DNA from: an uncultured Bacillota bacterium
Lineage (GTDB): Bacteria; Bacillota_I; Bacilli_A; RFN20; CAG-449
NCBI GenBank assembly: GCA_905204225.1
Contig: CAJKZK010000012.1
Span: forward strand, 1-22,582
Direction of reading: 5' to 3'
Length of the DNA: 22,582 nucleotides
Shown: piece by piece, positions 6,936-15,431 of the stretch
Layout: each line of letters opens with the position of its first letter
Position numbering within the stretch: the first letter of the stretch is position 1
Program-made: the position numbers and the translations under genes
Notes under the pieces: generated by a model
What the model was told of the DNA's origin: nothing
Database searches by the model: none
Seen by the model: only the letters and a program-made list of their open reading frames with translations

Positions 6936-7508
6936 ATAAATAATTTTATTGTTCTTAATATAAATTATATCTTCATTAATCATTTTTGATATTTCTCAAG
7001 AAACTGATGGACGAGGTAATACGAGTTCTTTAGCTAAAAAAGAAATATTTTTTTTAATTGAATAATTATTTATTTCTAAATAATATATGATTCTTGAACG
7101 TATATTTTTATGAGATAATAATTTTGTTTTTATAGTAAATTTAATTGTTTTTTCAGCAATCAAATTAATATAACATTCTAAAAAAGATTTATTATTTTGC
7201 AAAAGAGATATTAATTCATTTTTGTTTATTATTGCTAATTTTGTTGGTTTTGTAGCGATTATTTCACCTAAATAATAATTATTATTAGAAAATATTAAAG
7301 CATTACCAAAAACATCATTTTTGTTAAGTATAGAAATTATTTCTTCATTGCCATTAAGAGAATAATTTAAAATTGTAATTTGGCCTTCTATTATAATAAA
7401 GATAGACTTACATTCTTCACCTTCATGAAATAATATTTGATTTTGCTTTAGATTTAGATAAGATATTTTTTCTTTTTCCTTTTGATTTAATAAATTTAAA
7501 ATATTCAT
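6924..7508 (-). pseudogene. Crp/Fnr-family regulator interrupted by in-frame TGA
   Basis: The open frame from ATG 7508 gives 170 residues and stops at TGA (6996-6998). Residues ~15-125 are a cyclic-nucleotide-binding-type beta-roll (LFHEGEECKSIFIIIEGQI, then NDVFGNALIFS), followed by the dimer helix. The helix-turn-helix begins at ISFLAKELVLPRPSVS and is cut. Past the TGA the same frame continues for 23 more codons (EISKMINEDIIYIKNNKIIY) to TAG 6924-6926. That is the normal end of the family. The TGA stands where the family has Arg (PSVS-R-EIS), one substitution from CGA or AGA. The full protein would be 194 residues. The product as written lacks its recognition helix and should not bind DNA normally. 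It could be a true nonsense mutation or a base-call error. An operator-like palindrome lies 8 bases upstream of its start. Confidence 0.75.
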
Positions 7509-7516
7509 ATTAAAAG

Positions 7517-7532
7517 TGTAACATTTGTTACA
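7517..7532. promoter_or_regulatory. Crp/Fnr-type operator palindrome in divergent intergenic region
   Basis: TGTAACA-TT-TGTTACA is a perfect 7-bp inverted repeat with a 2-base centre. Size and TGT...ACA ends fit a two-fold Crp/Fnr-family site. It lies between the divergent Crp/Fnr gene and the ABC importer operon, about 48 bases before the importer start. The regulator probably controls both the importer and itself; this is inferred from position. Confidence 0.6.
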
Positions 7533-7580
7533 TAATAAATAAAGAAGAATTTTATATTATATAAAACGAGGTTACTATAT

Positions 7581-8519
7581 ATGAAATTAAAAAAATTATC
7601 TTTATTTTTACTTAGCTTAAGTTTATTTAGTTGCAATCAAGGAACTAGTTCATCTACTAATAATGTTCCAAGTGTAATTAATATTATTGCTCCACAAGGG
7701 ACGCCAAGTTTAGGCCTTGCAAATTTTTATAACGAAAAAAATAATTATACGACTTTTGATATAAAAGCTGGAGCAGATGCTTTAGTAGCAGCTTTTACTT
7801 CAACAAATTATGATATTATAGTGGCTCCTACTAATTTAGGTGCTAAATTATATAATTCTAATAAAAAATTTGTTTTATATAATACTATTGTATGGGGAAA
7901 TTTATATTTAGCTACTACCAATAGTAATATTAATTCTTTTAAAGATTTAAATAAAAAAAGTGTTACTTTATTTGGCAAAAATTCAACTCCTGATATTGTT
8001 ATGAAAAGTTTAATTAAATATTACCATATTAATGTAGATTTAAAATATGTTGATGATGTAAGTAATGCAAATGCAATGTTAAAAACTAATAAAGTAGATA
8101 CTATTGTTTCAGCTGAACCATCTATTAGTAAAATAGGCTCAACAATTAATAATTTAAAAATTATTGATTTACAAGATGAATTTAGTAAAATTTTTAATAA
8201 AGGATCATATCCTCAAGCAAGTATATTTGTTAGAAATGAAAAGAAGAATGAGTTAAAAGATACTTTAATTAAAATGAAGCAATCTATTTTAGATACAAAA
8301 AATATTGAGCAAACGGCAAACAATGCTTTATTAATGCATGAGAGCTTTTCAAACTTAGGAAAAGAAACTTTAATAAAAGCTATTCCTAATTGTCATTTTG
8401 GAATTGAAGATAATCAAAAAGTAGCGATTGAAAATTATTTTAATAAAATGAGTGAATTAGGTTTAGAAGCTCAATTTGGAGAAAAATTACCTGATGAAGA
8501 ATTCTACTTCAGTTTCTAA
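7581..8519 (+). CDS. ABC importer substrate-binding lipoprotein (NMT1/SsuA-like)
   Basis: A 312-residue lipoprotein with signal peptide MKLKKLSLFLLSLSLFSC and lipobox LFSC (Cys18). The mature part has the two-lobed type II binding-protein pattern of the nitrate/sulfonate/thiamine-precursor group: an IIAPQGTPSLGLANF first strand, a GADALVAAF helix, DIIVAPTNLG, a LYLATTNS hinge, then SFKDLNKKSVTLFG and VDTIVSAEP. It should sit on the outer membrane face and deliver substrate to the permease encoded next, whose start overlaps this gene's end. The Shine-Dalgarno is GAGG before ATG 7581. The ligand cannot be told from sequence. No ATPase gene is adjacent, so it may share one encoded elsewhere. The upstream palindrome suggests Crp/Fnr control. 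Confidence 0.82.
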   Translation: MKLKKLSLFLLSLSLFSCNQGTSSSTNNVPSVINIIAPQGTPSLGLANFYNEKNNYTTFDIKAGADALVAAFTSTNYDIIVAPTNLGAKLYNSNKKFVLYNTIVWGNLYLATTNSNINSFKDLNKKSVTLFGKNSTPDIVMKSLIKYYHINVDLKYVDDVSNANAMLKTNKVDTIVSAEPSISKIGSTINNLKIIDLQDEFSKIFNKGSYPQASIFVRNEKKNELKDTLIKMKQSILDTKNIEQTANNALLMHESFSNLGKETLIKAIPNCHFGIEDNQKVAIENYFNKMSELGLEAQFGEKLPDEEFYFSF

Positions 8520-9252
8520 AATTATTAATATTATTATAGGTATTGGTTTACTAATATTATTTTGGGTAATTTTATCTTATACTAATGATAATTTTGTTTT
8601 TCCTAAAATAGAAGCTATTTTTAATGCTTTTATAGATATAATTAGTAATAAAGTCATAATATTAAATGCTTTATTTAGTTTATTAAGAGTAATATTAGTT
8701 ATTTTAATATCTTTAATTATTTCATTTATTATTTCATTTATTTATATGATAAAAAAAGATAGTATTTATTTGTTTAAACCATTAATAATTATTTTAAAAT
8801 CTTCACCTTTGGCTATAATTTCTGTATATTTATGGATTAGTTTAGGTGCAAATAAGGCTCCATATATAATTACTTTATTAATGGTTTTACCTGTAATAAT
8901 TGAAGGGTTTATATCTAGTCTTAATAATATTGATTTAATGTATATTAATCAGTTGAAAACGGAAAATGTTTCTTATATTAAAAAATTCTTTAAAATATAT
9001 ATACCTTTAATTTCACCATATATTTTTATGAGTGTTTTACAAAGCTTTGGTTTAGGAATAAAAGTAATGTTAATGGGTGAATATATTTGTCAAAGTAATT
9101 CTTCTTTAGGTGAAATAATTTATAATTATAAGCAAAATTTAGATTTTACTCATTTATTAGCGTTATTGTTATTAATTGTTATAATTGTATGTGTTATTGA
9201 GTTATTGATTAATTTAATATCAAAAAAAATAATAAAAAAGAATTATTTTTAA
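8494..9252 (+). CDS. ABC importer permease (BPD type, SsuC/ThiX-like)
   Basis: An integral membrane permease of about 252 residues with roughly six hydrophobic helices. The EAA-type cytoplasmic loop that docks the ATPase is visible towards the C-terminus: KTENVSYIKKFFKIYIPLIS, followed by a GLGIKVMLMGEYI helix. ATG 8494 is chosen because GGAGAA (8478-8483) lies ten bases upstream. A TTG at 8476 would add six residues. The gene overlaps the binding-protein gene by 26 bases, indicating co-translation as one transport system. There is no ATP-binding gene before the next, unrelated HAD gene. The substrate is unknown. Confidence 0.82.
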   Translation: MKNSTSVSKIINIIIGIGLLILFWVILSYTNDNFVFPKIEAIFNAFIDIISNKVIILNALFSLLRVILVILISLIISFIISFIYMIKKDSIYLFKPLIIILKSSPLAIISVYLWISLGANKAPYIITLLMVLPVIIEGFISSLNNIDLMYINQLKTENVSYIKKFFKIYIPLISPYIFMSVLQSFGLGIKVMLMGEYICQSNSSLGEIIYNYKQNLDFTHLLALLLLIVIIVCVIELLINLISKKIIKKNYF

Positions 9253-9271
9253 TATATAAATAAGGTTTATT

Positions 9272-9299
9272 TTGAAATATCTCTAATTTAATGTATTAT
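9272..9299 (+). promoter_or_regulatory. Promoter of HAD phosphatase gene
   Basis: TTGAAA (9272-9277), a 16-base spacer and TATTAT (9294-9299). The AGGAG ribosome site (9311-9315) and ATG 9324 follow. This suggests the HAD gene has its own promoter apart from the ABC importer genes. Confidence 0.45.
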
Positions 9300-9323
9300 T
9301 AAAGTGTTAAAGGAGAAATTTAT

Positions 9324-10124
9324 ATGACTGAACAAAAAATAGTTGCTTTAATATATGATTTTGATAAAACTTTAGCTACTAATGATATGCAAGGGTTTAA
9401 ATTTATTCCTGATTTAGGTATGACAGAAAATGAATTCTGGTCGTTGACTAGTCGTTTTAGTGAAGAAAATCATTGTGAAAAAATTTTATCATATTTATAT
9501 GTTATGATGATTGAATGCAAAAAAAAAGGAATTGCATTGACTGAAGAATATTTAAATTCTTTAGGTGCTTATGTTCAATATTATGAAGGCGTATTAACTT
9601 GGTTTGATAGAATTAATGCTTATGGTAAAGAAAAAGGTGTTATAGTTGAACATTATATTATTTCTTCAGGTAATAGAGAAATTATAAAAGGAACTAAAAT
9701 AGCTGATAAATTTAATAAAATATTTGCATGTAATTATGTTTATGATAAAAATGGCATTGCTTGCTGGCCTAAAATGATTATTAATTATACTTCTAAAACT
9801 CAATGTTTATTTAGAATTTGTAAAGGTGTATTAGATATTAGAGAAGATGATAAAGTTAATGAAAAAATAGAAAAGAAGCATGTTGAATTTTCTAATATGA
9901 TTTATATTGGTGATGGAATTACTGATATTCCTTGTATGACTTTAATTAAAGAAAGAGGAGGATTATCAATTGCTGTATATAAATCTGGTAATGCTCAAAC
10001 AGCTAATCCACTTGTTTTTGATAAGAGAGTTGATGCATCAGTAACAGCTGATTATCGTGATGGAAGTAAATTAGATAAATTAGTAAAAAATAAAATCGAT
10101 ATGATTAGTATGTGTAATAATTAA
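9324..10124 (+). CDS. HAD-superfamily phosphatase
   Basis: A 266-residue cytoplasmic hydrolase. HAD motif I is DFDKT (Asp12 nucleophile, Asp14 acid/base). Motif II is ISSG (113-116), a lysine-bearing stretch follows, and motif III/IV is GDGITD (196-201) for Mg2+ binding. The helical cap lies between motifs I and II (~20-105). This layout is that of the phosphoserine-phosphatase-like HAD group, but it does not identify the substrate. The ATG has AGGAG eight bases upstream. The gene is convergent with upp and shares a bidirectional terminator with it. Family assignment is firm. Confidence 0.85.
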   Translation: MTEQKIVALIYDFDKTLATNDMQGFKFIPDLGMTENEFWSLTSRFSEENHCEKILSYLYVMMIECKKKGIALTEEYLNSLGAYVQYYEGVLTWFDRINAYGKEKGVIVEHYIISSGNREIIKGTKIADKFNKIFACNYVYDKNGIACWPKMIINYTSKTQCLFRICKGVLDIREDDKVNEKIEKKHVEFSNMIYIGDGITDIPCMTLIKERGGLSIAVYKSGNAQTANPLVFDKRVDASVTADYRDGSKLDKLVKNKIDMISMCNN

Positions 10125-10130
10125 TAAATA

Positions 10131-10165
10131 AAAAAAACCACAATTTTAATTAGGATTGTGGTTTT
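10131..10165. terminator. Bidirectional terminator between HAD gene and upp
   Basis: An 11-bp stem, AAAACCACAAT (10134-10144) with ATTGTGGTTTT (10155-10165), is flanked by an A-run on the left and T-rich sequence on the right, so it reads as hairpin plus U-run on both strands. It serves both convergent genes. Confidence 0.85.
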
Positions 10166-10176
10166 AATATCTTTAA

Positions 10177-10803
10177 TTATTTTGTACCGAATATTCTATC
10201 TCCAGCATCGCCAAGACCAGGCATAATATAACCTTTTTCATTGAGATGTGAGTCGATAGCAGCTATATATAAATCAACATCTGGATGAGCTTCTTCAAGT
10301 GCTTTGACACCTTCAGGGCATCCTACTAAACACATTAAACGGATGTTTTTATATCCTCTTTTTTTGACTGCATCAATTGCAGCAATTGCAGATCCACCTG
10401 TTGCTAACATTGGATCACAAATAACTACTAATGGATTATCAACTTGTGGTAATTTAAAGTAATATTCATGTGGGACTAATGTTTTTTCATCTCTAAACAT
10501 ACCGATATGGCCAATTCTTGCTGTTGGAATCATATTTCTAACTCCATCAACCATACCAATACCTGCTCTTAAAATAGGTGCTAAAATAATTTTATAATCT
10601 AATTTAGTTCTATGTAATGTTGCTCCTGTTGGAGTTTGATATGTTTCTTCTGTCTCATGTGTTTTTAAATCTTTAAATACTTCAAAACACATAAGTGAAG
10701 CAATTTCATCTAAATTTTCACGAAATTCTTTAGATTTTGTCCTTTCATCACGCATAATTGCGAGTTTAACTTTAATAAGTGGGTGATCAACTATTGTAAC
10801 CAT
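10177..10803 (-). CDS. upp: Uracil phosphoribosyltransferase
   Basis: Converts uracil and PRPP to UMP in pyrimidine salvage. The protein of 208 residues starts at MVTIVDHPLIKVKL, matching the usual family length of about 209. An upstream in-frame ATG at 10857 would add 18 non-conserved residues, whereas AAAGGAGAAAAT lies directly before the chosen ATG. Family features are all present: ILAPILRAGIGMVDG, a flexible MFRDEKTL..HEYYFKLP loop, the PRPP-binding loop VICDPMLATGGSA, and the uracil-binding C-terminus GYIMPGLGDAGDRIFGT. The gene sits 63 bases downstream of a large unknown gene on the same strand, and ends at the shared terminator. Confidence 0.95.
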   Translation of the reverse strand: MVTIVDHPLIKVKLAIMRDERTKSKEFRENLDEIASLMCFEVFKDLKTHETEETYQTPTGATLHRTKLDYKIILAPILRAGIGMVDGVRNMIPTARIGHIGMFRDEKTLVPHEYYFKLPQVDNPLVVICDPMLATGGSAIAAIDAVKKRGYKNIRLMCLVGCPEGVKALEEAHPDVDLYIAAIDSHLNEKGYIMPGLGDAGDRIFGTK

Positions 10804-10866
10804 TTTATTTTCTCCTTTGCCTTTATTTATTCTATATAATTTTAATGTATAAAGCAAATTATTTTT

Positions 10867-12786
10867 TCAATTTATTATTATTCTATTATGTAGGCATTCA
10901 TCTAAATAATTTAAAATGTATTCATCAGTTTCTTTTTCATAAAACTTATTTATAACTTCTAAAATATTTTCATTAGAAAATTCTGAATTATAAACATTAA
11001 TAATGCATCTAAAAAATTTAAATCTTATTTTTGAATCATAAAAAGATAAACCTAAATTATATAAATTCTTAAAATATTTATTGCTTAAATATAATAAGTC
11101 GGCTATAACTGTTAAGAATAATGGATTGTCATTTAATGGAAAATCTTTATTAGTGCATAAATCTTCATACATGTCTAATATTTCCATAATTGAGTTATCG
11201 GCTTTATTATAGAAAAAAGGAATAAATGTAAAATATAAATCTGGATTTTTAAAAATATAATATTTTAGTAAATCAAGAGGAGTGTATTCATAATATGTCA
11301 TCATGGCTAACATTTCTTCAATATCAAAATTTCCACTAGATAAACAGTTATCTATATATGTAATTTCATCATCGTAATTAGTTTTTGAATTAATTATATT
11401 TGTTACTTTTTTGCTTATTGAATCATTTCTTTGTGAAAATGTTTTTAATAAAGTTGTTGTTAAAAAGTGGATATTTTTAATGTTATTATAATTATCGTTA
11501 TAAATAATTGAAATTATTTTATCTAAATTTTCTATTGTATTATCTTCATTAAACATATAATAACGAATAATTAAATTTACAAAATGATTTAAGTCTTTGA
11601 TTGAGCATGTATTAATTAAATTGAAAAGATTACAATTTTCCACTAAATAATCAACATAATTTTCACTAAATGACAAAGGATTAATTTTATTTAATATAAA
11701 ATGAATGTTTTGTTTATCGGATGGATCAAGAAATAGTAAAACATTTCTAACTGTATCAATATTTAGTTTTTTAGCTATTTTTCTATATATTGTATTTGAA
11801 TTAGTATGATTAGATAAAGCGATAAAACAAGAATTAGTTAAATAAGGATTTAACGCTAAAGATTCTATGTCATTAAATAAGCGTTTAAAATACTTATTTA
11901 TTTTAAATTGTCTTGAAAAAGTGATTGCAAATTTTAATGTATTATAATTATTGGATCTTGAAAATAATATTAAAATTAATTTAGATAAATTAAGTTTGCT
12001 AATTTGATCATCTAACTCTACTAAGATATTTAAATACAAGATAATATTAGGCTTATTTTTAAAGAAATTATCAAAGTCAATAATACAATTTTTTTCATTA
12101 TCAAAGTTATCTAATTTATCAATATATTTATTAATTAAATCTATAAAAGTGTCTTGATCAAAATCATCTTCATTATTAATTTGAGGTATATTAACTTTTT
12201 TATTATGAGTTAAATTATAATATAAAGAACAATCTATTTCATCTGGATAATCTAAATAAAAATCAACAAGATTTACTTTTTCATTGTTTTTATAATATGA
12301 ATTATAATGATATTTAGAATAATGTTTATCATTTCTTAAAATAAATAAAACATGTGAATATGTATAATAATGATATGAATAAGTTATTAGTATTTTTTTA
12401 TTTTGTGGAGAAATATTTTTAAAATCAACAAAATATAAAAAATATAAAGCAAGATATATTGTAGCTAAATTGATACCTTCTTTTAAAATTTTAAATAAAA
12501 GATCAATAAATTTATTATCATTAATTGGGAAATTATTAATATTTAAATATGAAAAAGTAAAATTACTATCATCAATAAGATTTTCTAATTCTTTAAGGTT
12601 AAAATCATCATTTTCTATATATCTATTAATAATTCTTTTTAATGGTGATTCAATATTCTTTTTACTATCTTGTTTTAATTGTAATTCATAATGATAACAT
12701 CTATCAGTTATTGCCATTTCTTTATCAATAGAATTTTTCTTTTTTAATAAATTGAAGTATGAAATATTTTCAAAATTGTTGTCCAT
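10867..12786 (-). CDS. Large hypothetical protein, probably helical repeat
   Basis: A 639-residue protein I do not recognise. There is no signal peptide and no clear membrane segment. It is very rich in Asn, Ile, Lys, Tyr and Phe, as expected in AT-rich DNA, and consists of many alternating amphipathic helices, most regularly in residues ~250-600. This suggests an alpha-solenoid (HEAT-like) scaffold, an inference from helix periodicity only. No catalytic motif is seen. The ATG at 12786 has no good Shine-Dalgarno; a TATAAT about ten bases upstream could make a nearly leaderless message. The gene is divergent from the CNNM/CorC gene and lies 63 bases upstream of upp on the same strand, so the two may be co-transcribed. 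Confidence 0.6.
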   Translation of the reverse strand: MDNNFENISYFNLLKKKNSIDKEMAITDRCYHYELQLKQDSKKNIESPLKRIINRYIENDDFNLKELENLIDDSNFTFSYLNINNFPINDNKFIDLLFKILKEGINLATIYLALYFLYFVDFKNISPQNKKILITYSYHYYTYSHVLFILRNDKHYSKYHYNSYYKNNEKVNLVDFYLDYPDEIDCSLYYNLTHNKKVNIPQINNEDDFDQDTFIDLINKYIDKLDNFDNEKNCIIDFDNFFKNKPNIILYLNILVELDDQISKLNLSKLILILFSRSNNYNTLKFAITFSRQFKINKYFKRLFNDIESLALNPYLTNSCFIALSNHTNSNTIYRKIAKKLNIDTVRNVLLFLDPSDKQNIHFILNKINPLSFSENYVDYLVENCNLFNLINTCSIKDLNHFVNLIIRYYMFNEDNTIENLDKIISIIYNDNYNNIKNIHFLTTTLLKTFSQRNDSISKKVTNIINSKTNYDDEITYIDNCLSSGNFDIEEMLAMMTYYEYTPLDLLKYYIFKNPDLYFTFIPFFYNKADNSIMEILDMYEDLCTNKDFPLNDNPLFLTVIADLLYLSNKYFKNLYNLGLSFYDSKIRFKFFRCIINVYNSEFSNENILEVINKFYEKETDEYILNYLDECLHNRIIIN

Positions 12787-12861
12787 AGTACCAAATATTA
12801 TATAATAAATGCTAAAAATAATAAATGATTTTATGATTAACTTTTTTTTAATTAATAAATA

Positions 12862-12870
12862 TGTTAGAAT
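12862..12870 (+). promoter_or_regulatory. Extended -10 promoter for CNNM/CorC-RarA-ABC cluster
   Basis: TGTTAGAAT is an extended -10 (TGn plus TAGAAT at 12865-12870) with no good -35, as expected for this promoter type. AAAGGAG (12881-12887) and ATG 12901 follow. Confidence 0.45.
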
Positions 12871-12900
12871 AATGCAATATAAAGGAGAAAAACATTATTT

Positions 12901-14160
12901 ATGGACGATAGTCTTCCGTGTATTGTAATTGTTATTTTAGTTATCTTTTCTGCGTTCTTTTCTGCTTCAGAAACAGCGTACACATCATGTAATAGAATAA
13001 AATTAAAAACTCAAGCCGATGATGGTGATAAAAAAGCTCAATCAATTTTAAATGTGGTTGAAAAATATGATCGTTTAATCTCAACAATTTTAATAGGAAA
13101 TAATATAGTTAATATTGGTGCTACATCTTTAGCAACTATGATTTTTACTCGCTTATTTCAAGATAATGGTTCTTGGATTTCTACCATTGTTATGACATTA
13201 GTTGTTTTAACGTTTGGGGAAATTTTACCTAAAAATTTTGCTAAAAATCATGCTGAAGGAGTAACTAAATTTTTTAATCCAATGATAAAAATATTAATTT
13301 ATATCTTTTTGCCATTATCTTGGTTTTTTGGCTTGTTATCTAAATTTTTTAATAAAATATTTAAATCAAAAAGTAATAATGATTCTTTATCTGAAGATGA
13401 TTTATTAACTATTATTGATGAAATTGAAGAAGAAGGAAAGATTAAGCCTTATGAAAAAGATTTAATTTCTTCAGCAATAAAATTTGATGATATTGAAGTA
13501 AGAGATATTGTTACACCTAGAAAAGATGTAATAGCACTTGATATAGAATCAACAACTAGTGAAGTAAGAAAAACTTTTGAAAACTCTAAATATACAAGAA
13601 TTCCAGTTTTTCAAGGAACTATAGATAATATAGTTGGTATTTTGCATGAAAAAGATTTTTATTCATTTTTAATAAAAAGTAAAAATGATAAAGTAAATAT
13701 TAAAGAAATAATGCAACCTGTAATTTTTGTTTCTCAAGAAGCGAAAATATCTGTTGCTTTCAAAATGTTTAAAGATAAAAGAATTCATATGGGTATTGTT
13801 TTAGATCAATTTGATTCCACCTTAGGTTTAATTACTATGGAAGATATTATAGAAGAATTAGTTGGTGAAATTTTTGATGAAACTGATGAAATTTTTGAAG
13901 AAACAAAAAAAGTAAATGAAGATAAATATATTGTTTCTGGTAAAGAAATTGTTAATGATGCTTTTGATATTATTGGTATACAAATTGATGAAGATGAAGA
14001 TTTTGATCTTAATCAAACGATTAATTCTTGGTTATGTAAAGAATTTGGTAGAATACCAACATCTGGAGATAATTTTATTTTTAAAGATGAATGGAAAATT
14101 AGAGTAAAATCAGCCACTAGAAAAGGGGCTAGAGAAGTTGAATTTTCGAGGGTAGAATGA
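12901..14160 (+). CDS. CNNM/CorC-family membrane protein with CBS pair (HlyC/CorC type)
   Basis: A 419-residue membrane protein of the CNNM/CorC family, linked in other bacteria to Mg2+ or Co2+ efflux and often annotated as hemolysin. The DUF21/CNNM membrane domain (~1-150) has the conserved SASETAYTS motif and about three to four hydrophobic segments, including TFGEILPK. A CBS pair (~190-325) contains VRDIVTPRKDV and IVGILHEKDF, then GLITMEDIIEELVGEI. A CorC_HlyC domain (~335-417) ends the protein, with ISG-like YIVSGKEIVNDAFD and FGRIPTSGD. AAAGGAG lies 13 bases before the ATG, slightly long spacing. The stop overlaps the rarA start by 4 bases (ATGA). The transported ion is not shown here. 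Confidence 0.88.
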   Translation: MDDSLPCIVIVILVIFSAFFSASETAYTSCNRIKLKTQADDGDKKAQSILNVVEKYDRLISTILIGNNIVNIGATSLATMIFTRLFQDNGSWISTIVMTLVVLTFGEILPKNFAKNHAEGVTKFFNPMIKILIYIFLPLSWFFGLLSKFFNKIFKSKSNNDSLSEDDLLTIIDEIEEEGKIKPYEKDLISSAIKFDDIEVRDIVTPRKDVIALDIESTTSEVRKTFENSKYTRIPVFQGTIDNIVGILHEKDFYSFLIKSKNDKVNIKEIMQPVIFVSQEAKISVAFKMFKDKRIHMGIVLDQFDSTLGLITMEDIIEELVGEIFDETDEIFEETKKVNEDKYIVSGKEIVNDAFDIIGIQIDEDEDFDLNQTINSWLCKEFGRIPTSGDNFIFKDEWKIRVKSATRKGAREVEFSRVE

Positions 14161-15419
14161 TAACACCACTTGCATCATTAATTAGACCAAATGATTTTGA
14201 TGAGGTCGTTGGACAAAAGAAATTGGTTGGTAAAAATGGGTTTATTAGAAAAATAATTGAATCAAATAAACCTTTACCTAATATGATTTTATATGGTCCA
14301 TCTGGAACAGGAAAAACAACTGTTGCTAATATTATTGCATCTAAAACTAAGAAAAAAATATATTTTTTAAACGCTACAACTGCTTCAAAAAAAGATGTTG
14401 ATGATGTAATAAATGATTTAAATCATCTTGATAGTCAAAATGGTATTTTGCTATATTTAGATGAAATTCAATATTTTACTAAAAAACAACAACAAACTTT
14501 ATTAGAATTTATTGAAAAAGGTGATATTACCTTAATTGCGTCTACTACTGAAAATCCATATTTTTATATATATAATGCTATCATTTCTAGGTGTGTTATT
14601 TTTGAATTTCAACCTGTTGATAAAAATGATGTTATTGTTGCATTAAATAGAGCAATTGAAAAATATTGTTCATTATATAATTGTAATATTAATTTTGAAA
14701 ATGGTATTGTTGATTATTTAGCTTCTACATCTGGAGGAGATGTTAGAAAAGCTTTAAATGGTTTAGAAGTATTAATATCTGTAAGTGATTTTTATAAGAA
14801 TACTTATACTTTGTCTTTACAAGCTGCTAAAGAATTAGTTATTTCACCAATTCATTATGATAAAGATGGTGATGATCATTATGATTTATTATCTGCTTTT
14901 CAAAAGTCTATAAGGGGCTCTGATCCTGATGCGGCAATATTTTATTTAGCAAAATTATTAGTTAGTAAAGATTTAATATCACCTTGTAGAAGGCTACTTG
15001 TTATTGCTAGTGAAGATATTGGTTTGGCTTATCCTCAAGCTAGCATTATTGTTAAGTCTTTAGTTGATTCTGCAATGCAACTAGGTTTACCAGAAGCAAG
15101 AATTCCTTTAGCTGAAGCTGTTATATTTTTAGCTACTTGTCCAAAATCAAATTCTGCTTGTGAAGCAATAGATTTAGCTATCGACGATATAAATAATGGT
15201 TTAGGAAAACAAATACCTAATTATTTAAAAGATGGCCATTATGATGGTGCTAGTAAATTAGATCATGCAACAGGTTATTTATATCCTCATAATTATAAAA
15301 ATCATTATGTTAAACAACAATATTTGCCTAATGATATTAAATATAAAAAATATTATAATTTTCAAGAAAACAAAATTGAGGAAGCTTGTAAAAACTATTG
15401 GGATTTAATAAAAAAATAA
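14157..15419 (+). CDS. rarA: Replication-associated recombination protein A (RarA/MgsA)
   Basis: An AAA+ ATPase of 420 residues that acts at stalled replication forks with SSB and the replisome. Walker A is GPSGTGKT (47-54), Walker B is LYLDEI with Asp102-Glu103, sensor 1 is STTENP (129-134), and the arginine finger lies in SRC (145). The lid/sensor 2 helix contains SGGDVRKALNGLE. The C-terminal half is the tetramerisation domain typical of the family, with IRGSDPDAAIFYLAKLL, RLLVIASEDIGLAYPQA and a closing HATGYLYPHNYKNH. Length is normal. The start overlaps the CNNM/CorC stop by 4 bases, so translation is coupled to it and no separate Shine-Dalgarno is needed. The functional link to its neighbours is not obvious. 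Confidence 0.95.
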   Translation: MITPLASLIRPNDFDEVVGQKKLVGKNGFIRKIIESNKPLPNMILYGPSGTGKTTVANIIASKTKKKIYFLNATTASKKDVDDVINDLNHLDSQNGILLYLDEIQYFTKKQQQTLLEFIEKGDITLIASTTENPYFYIYNAIISRCVIFEFQPVDKNDVIVALNRAIEKYCSLYNCNINFENGIVDYLASTSGGDVRKALNGLEVLISVSDFYKNTYTLSLQAAKELVISPIHYDKDGDDHYDLLSAFQKSIRGSDPDAAIFYLAKLLVSKDLISPCRRLLVIASEDIGLAYPQASIIVKSLVDSAMQLGLPEARIPLAEAVIFLATCPKSNSACEAIDLAIDDINNGLGKQIPNYLKDGHYDGASKLDHATGYLYPHNYKNHYVKQQYLPNDIKYKKYYNFQENKIEEACKNYWDLIKK

Positions 15420-15431
15420 AGGGGAAATTTT

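Noticed and set aside
6996..6998. TGA read as Trp (Mycoplasma code) or as selenocysteine
   Set aside because: Trp is TGG in every other gene and no other frame contains internal TGA. The family expects Arg, not Trp or Sec, at this position. I see no reason to invoke recoding from this window alone.
10804..10857. Longer N-terminus for uracil phosphoribosyltransferase
   Set aside because: The extra 18 residues are not part of the family, and a good AAAGGAG site lies directly before the internal ATG.
12470..12691. Plus-strand ORF inside the 639-residue gene
   Set aside because: It is antisense to a long open frame with consistent codon use, with no Shine-Dalgarno and no recognisable motif.
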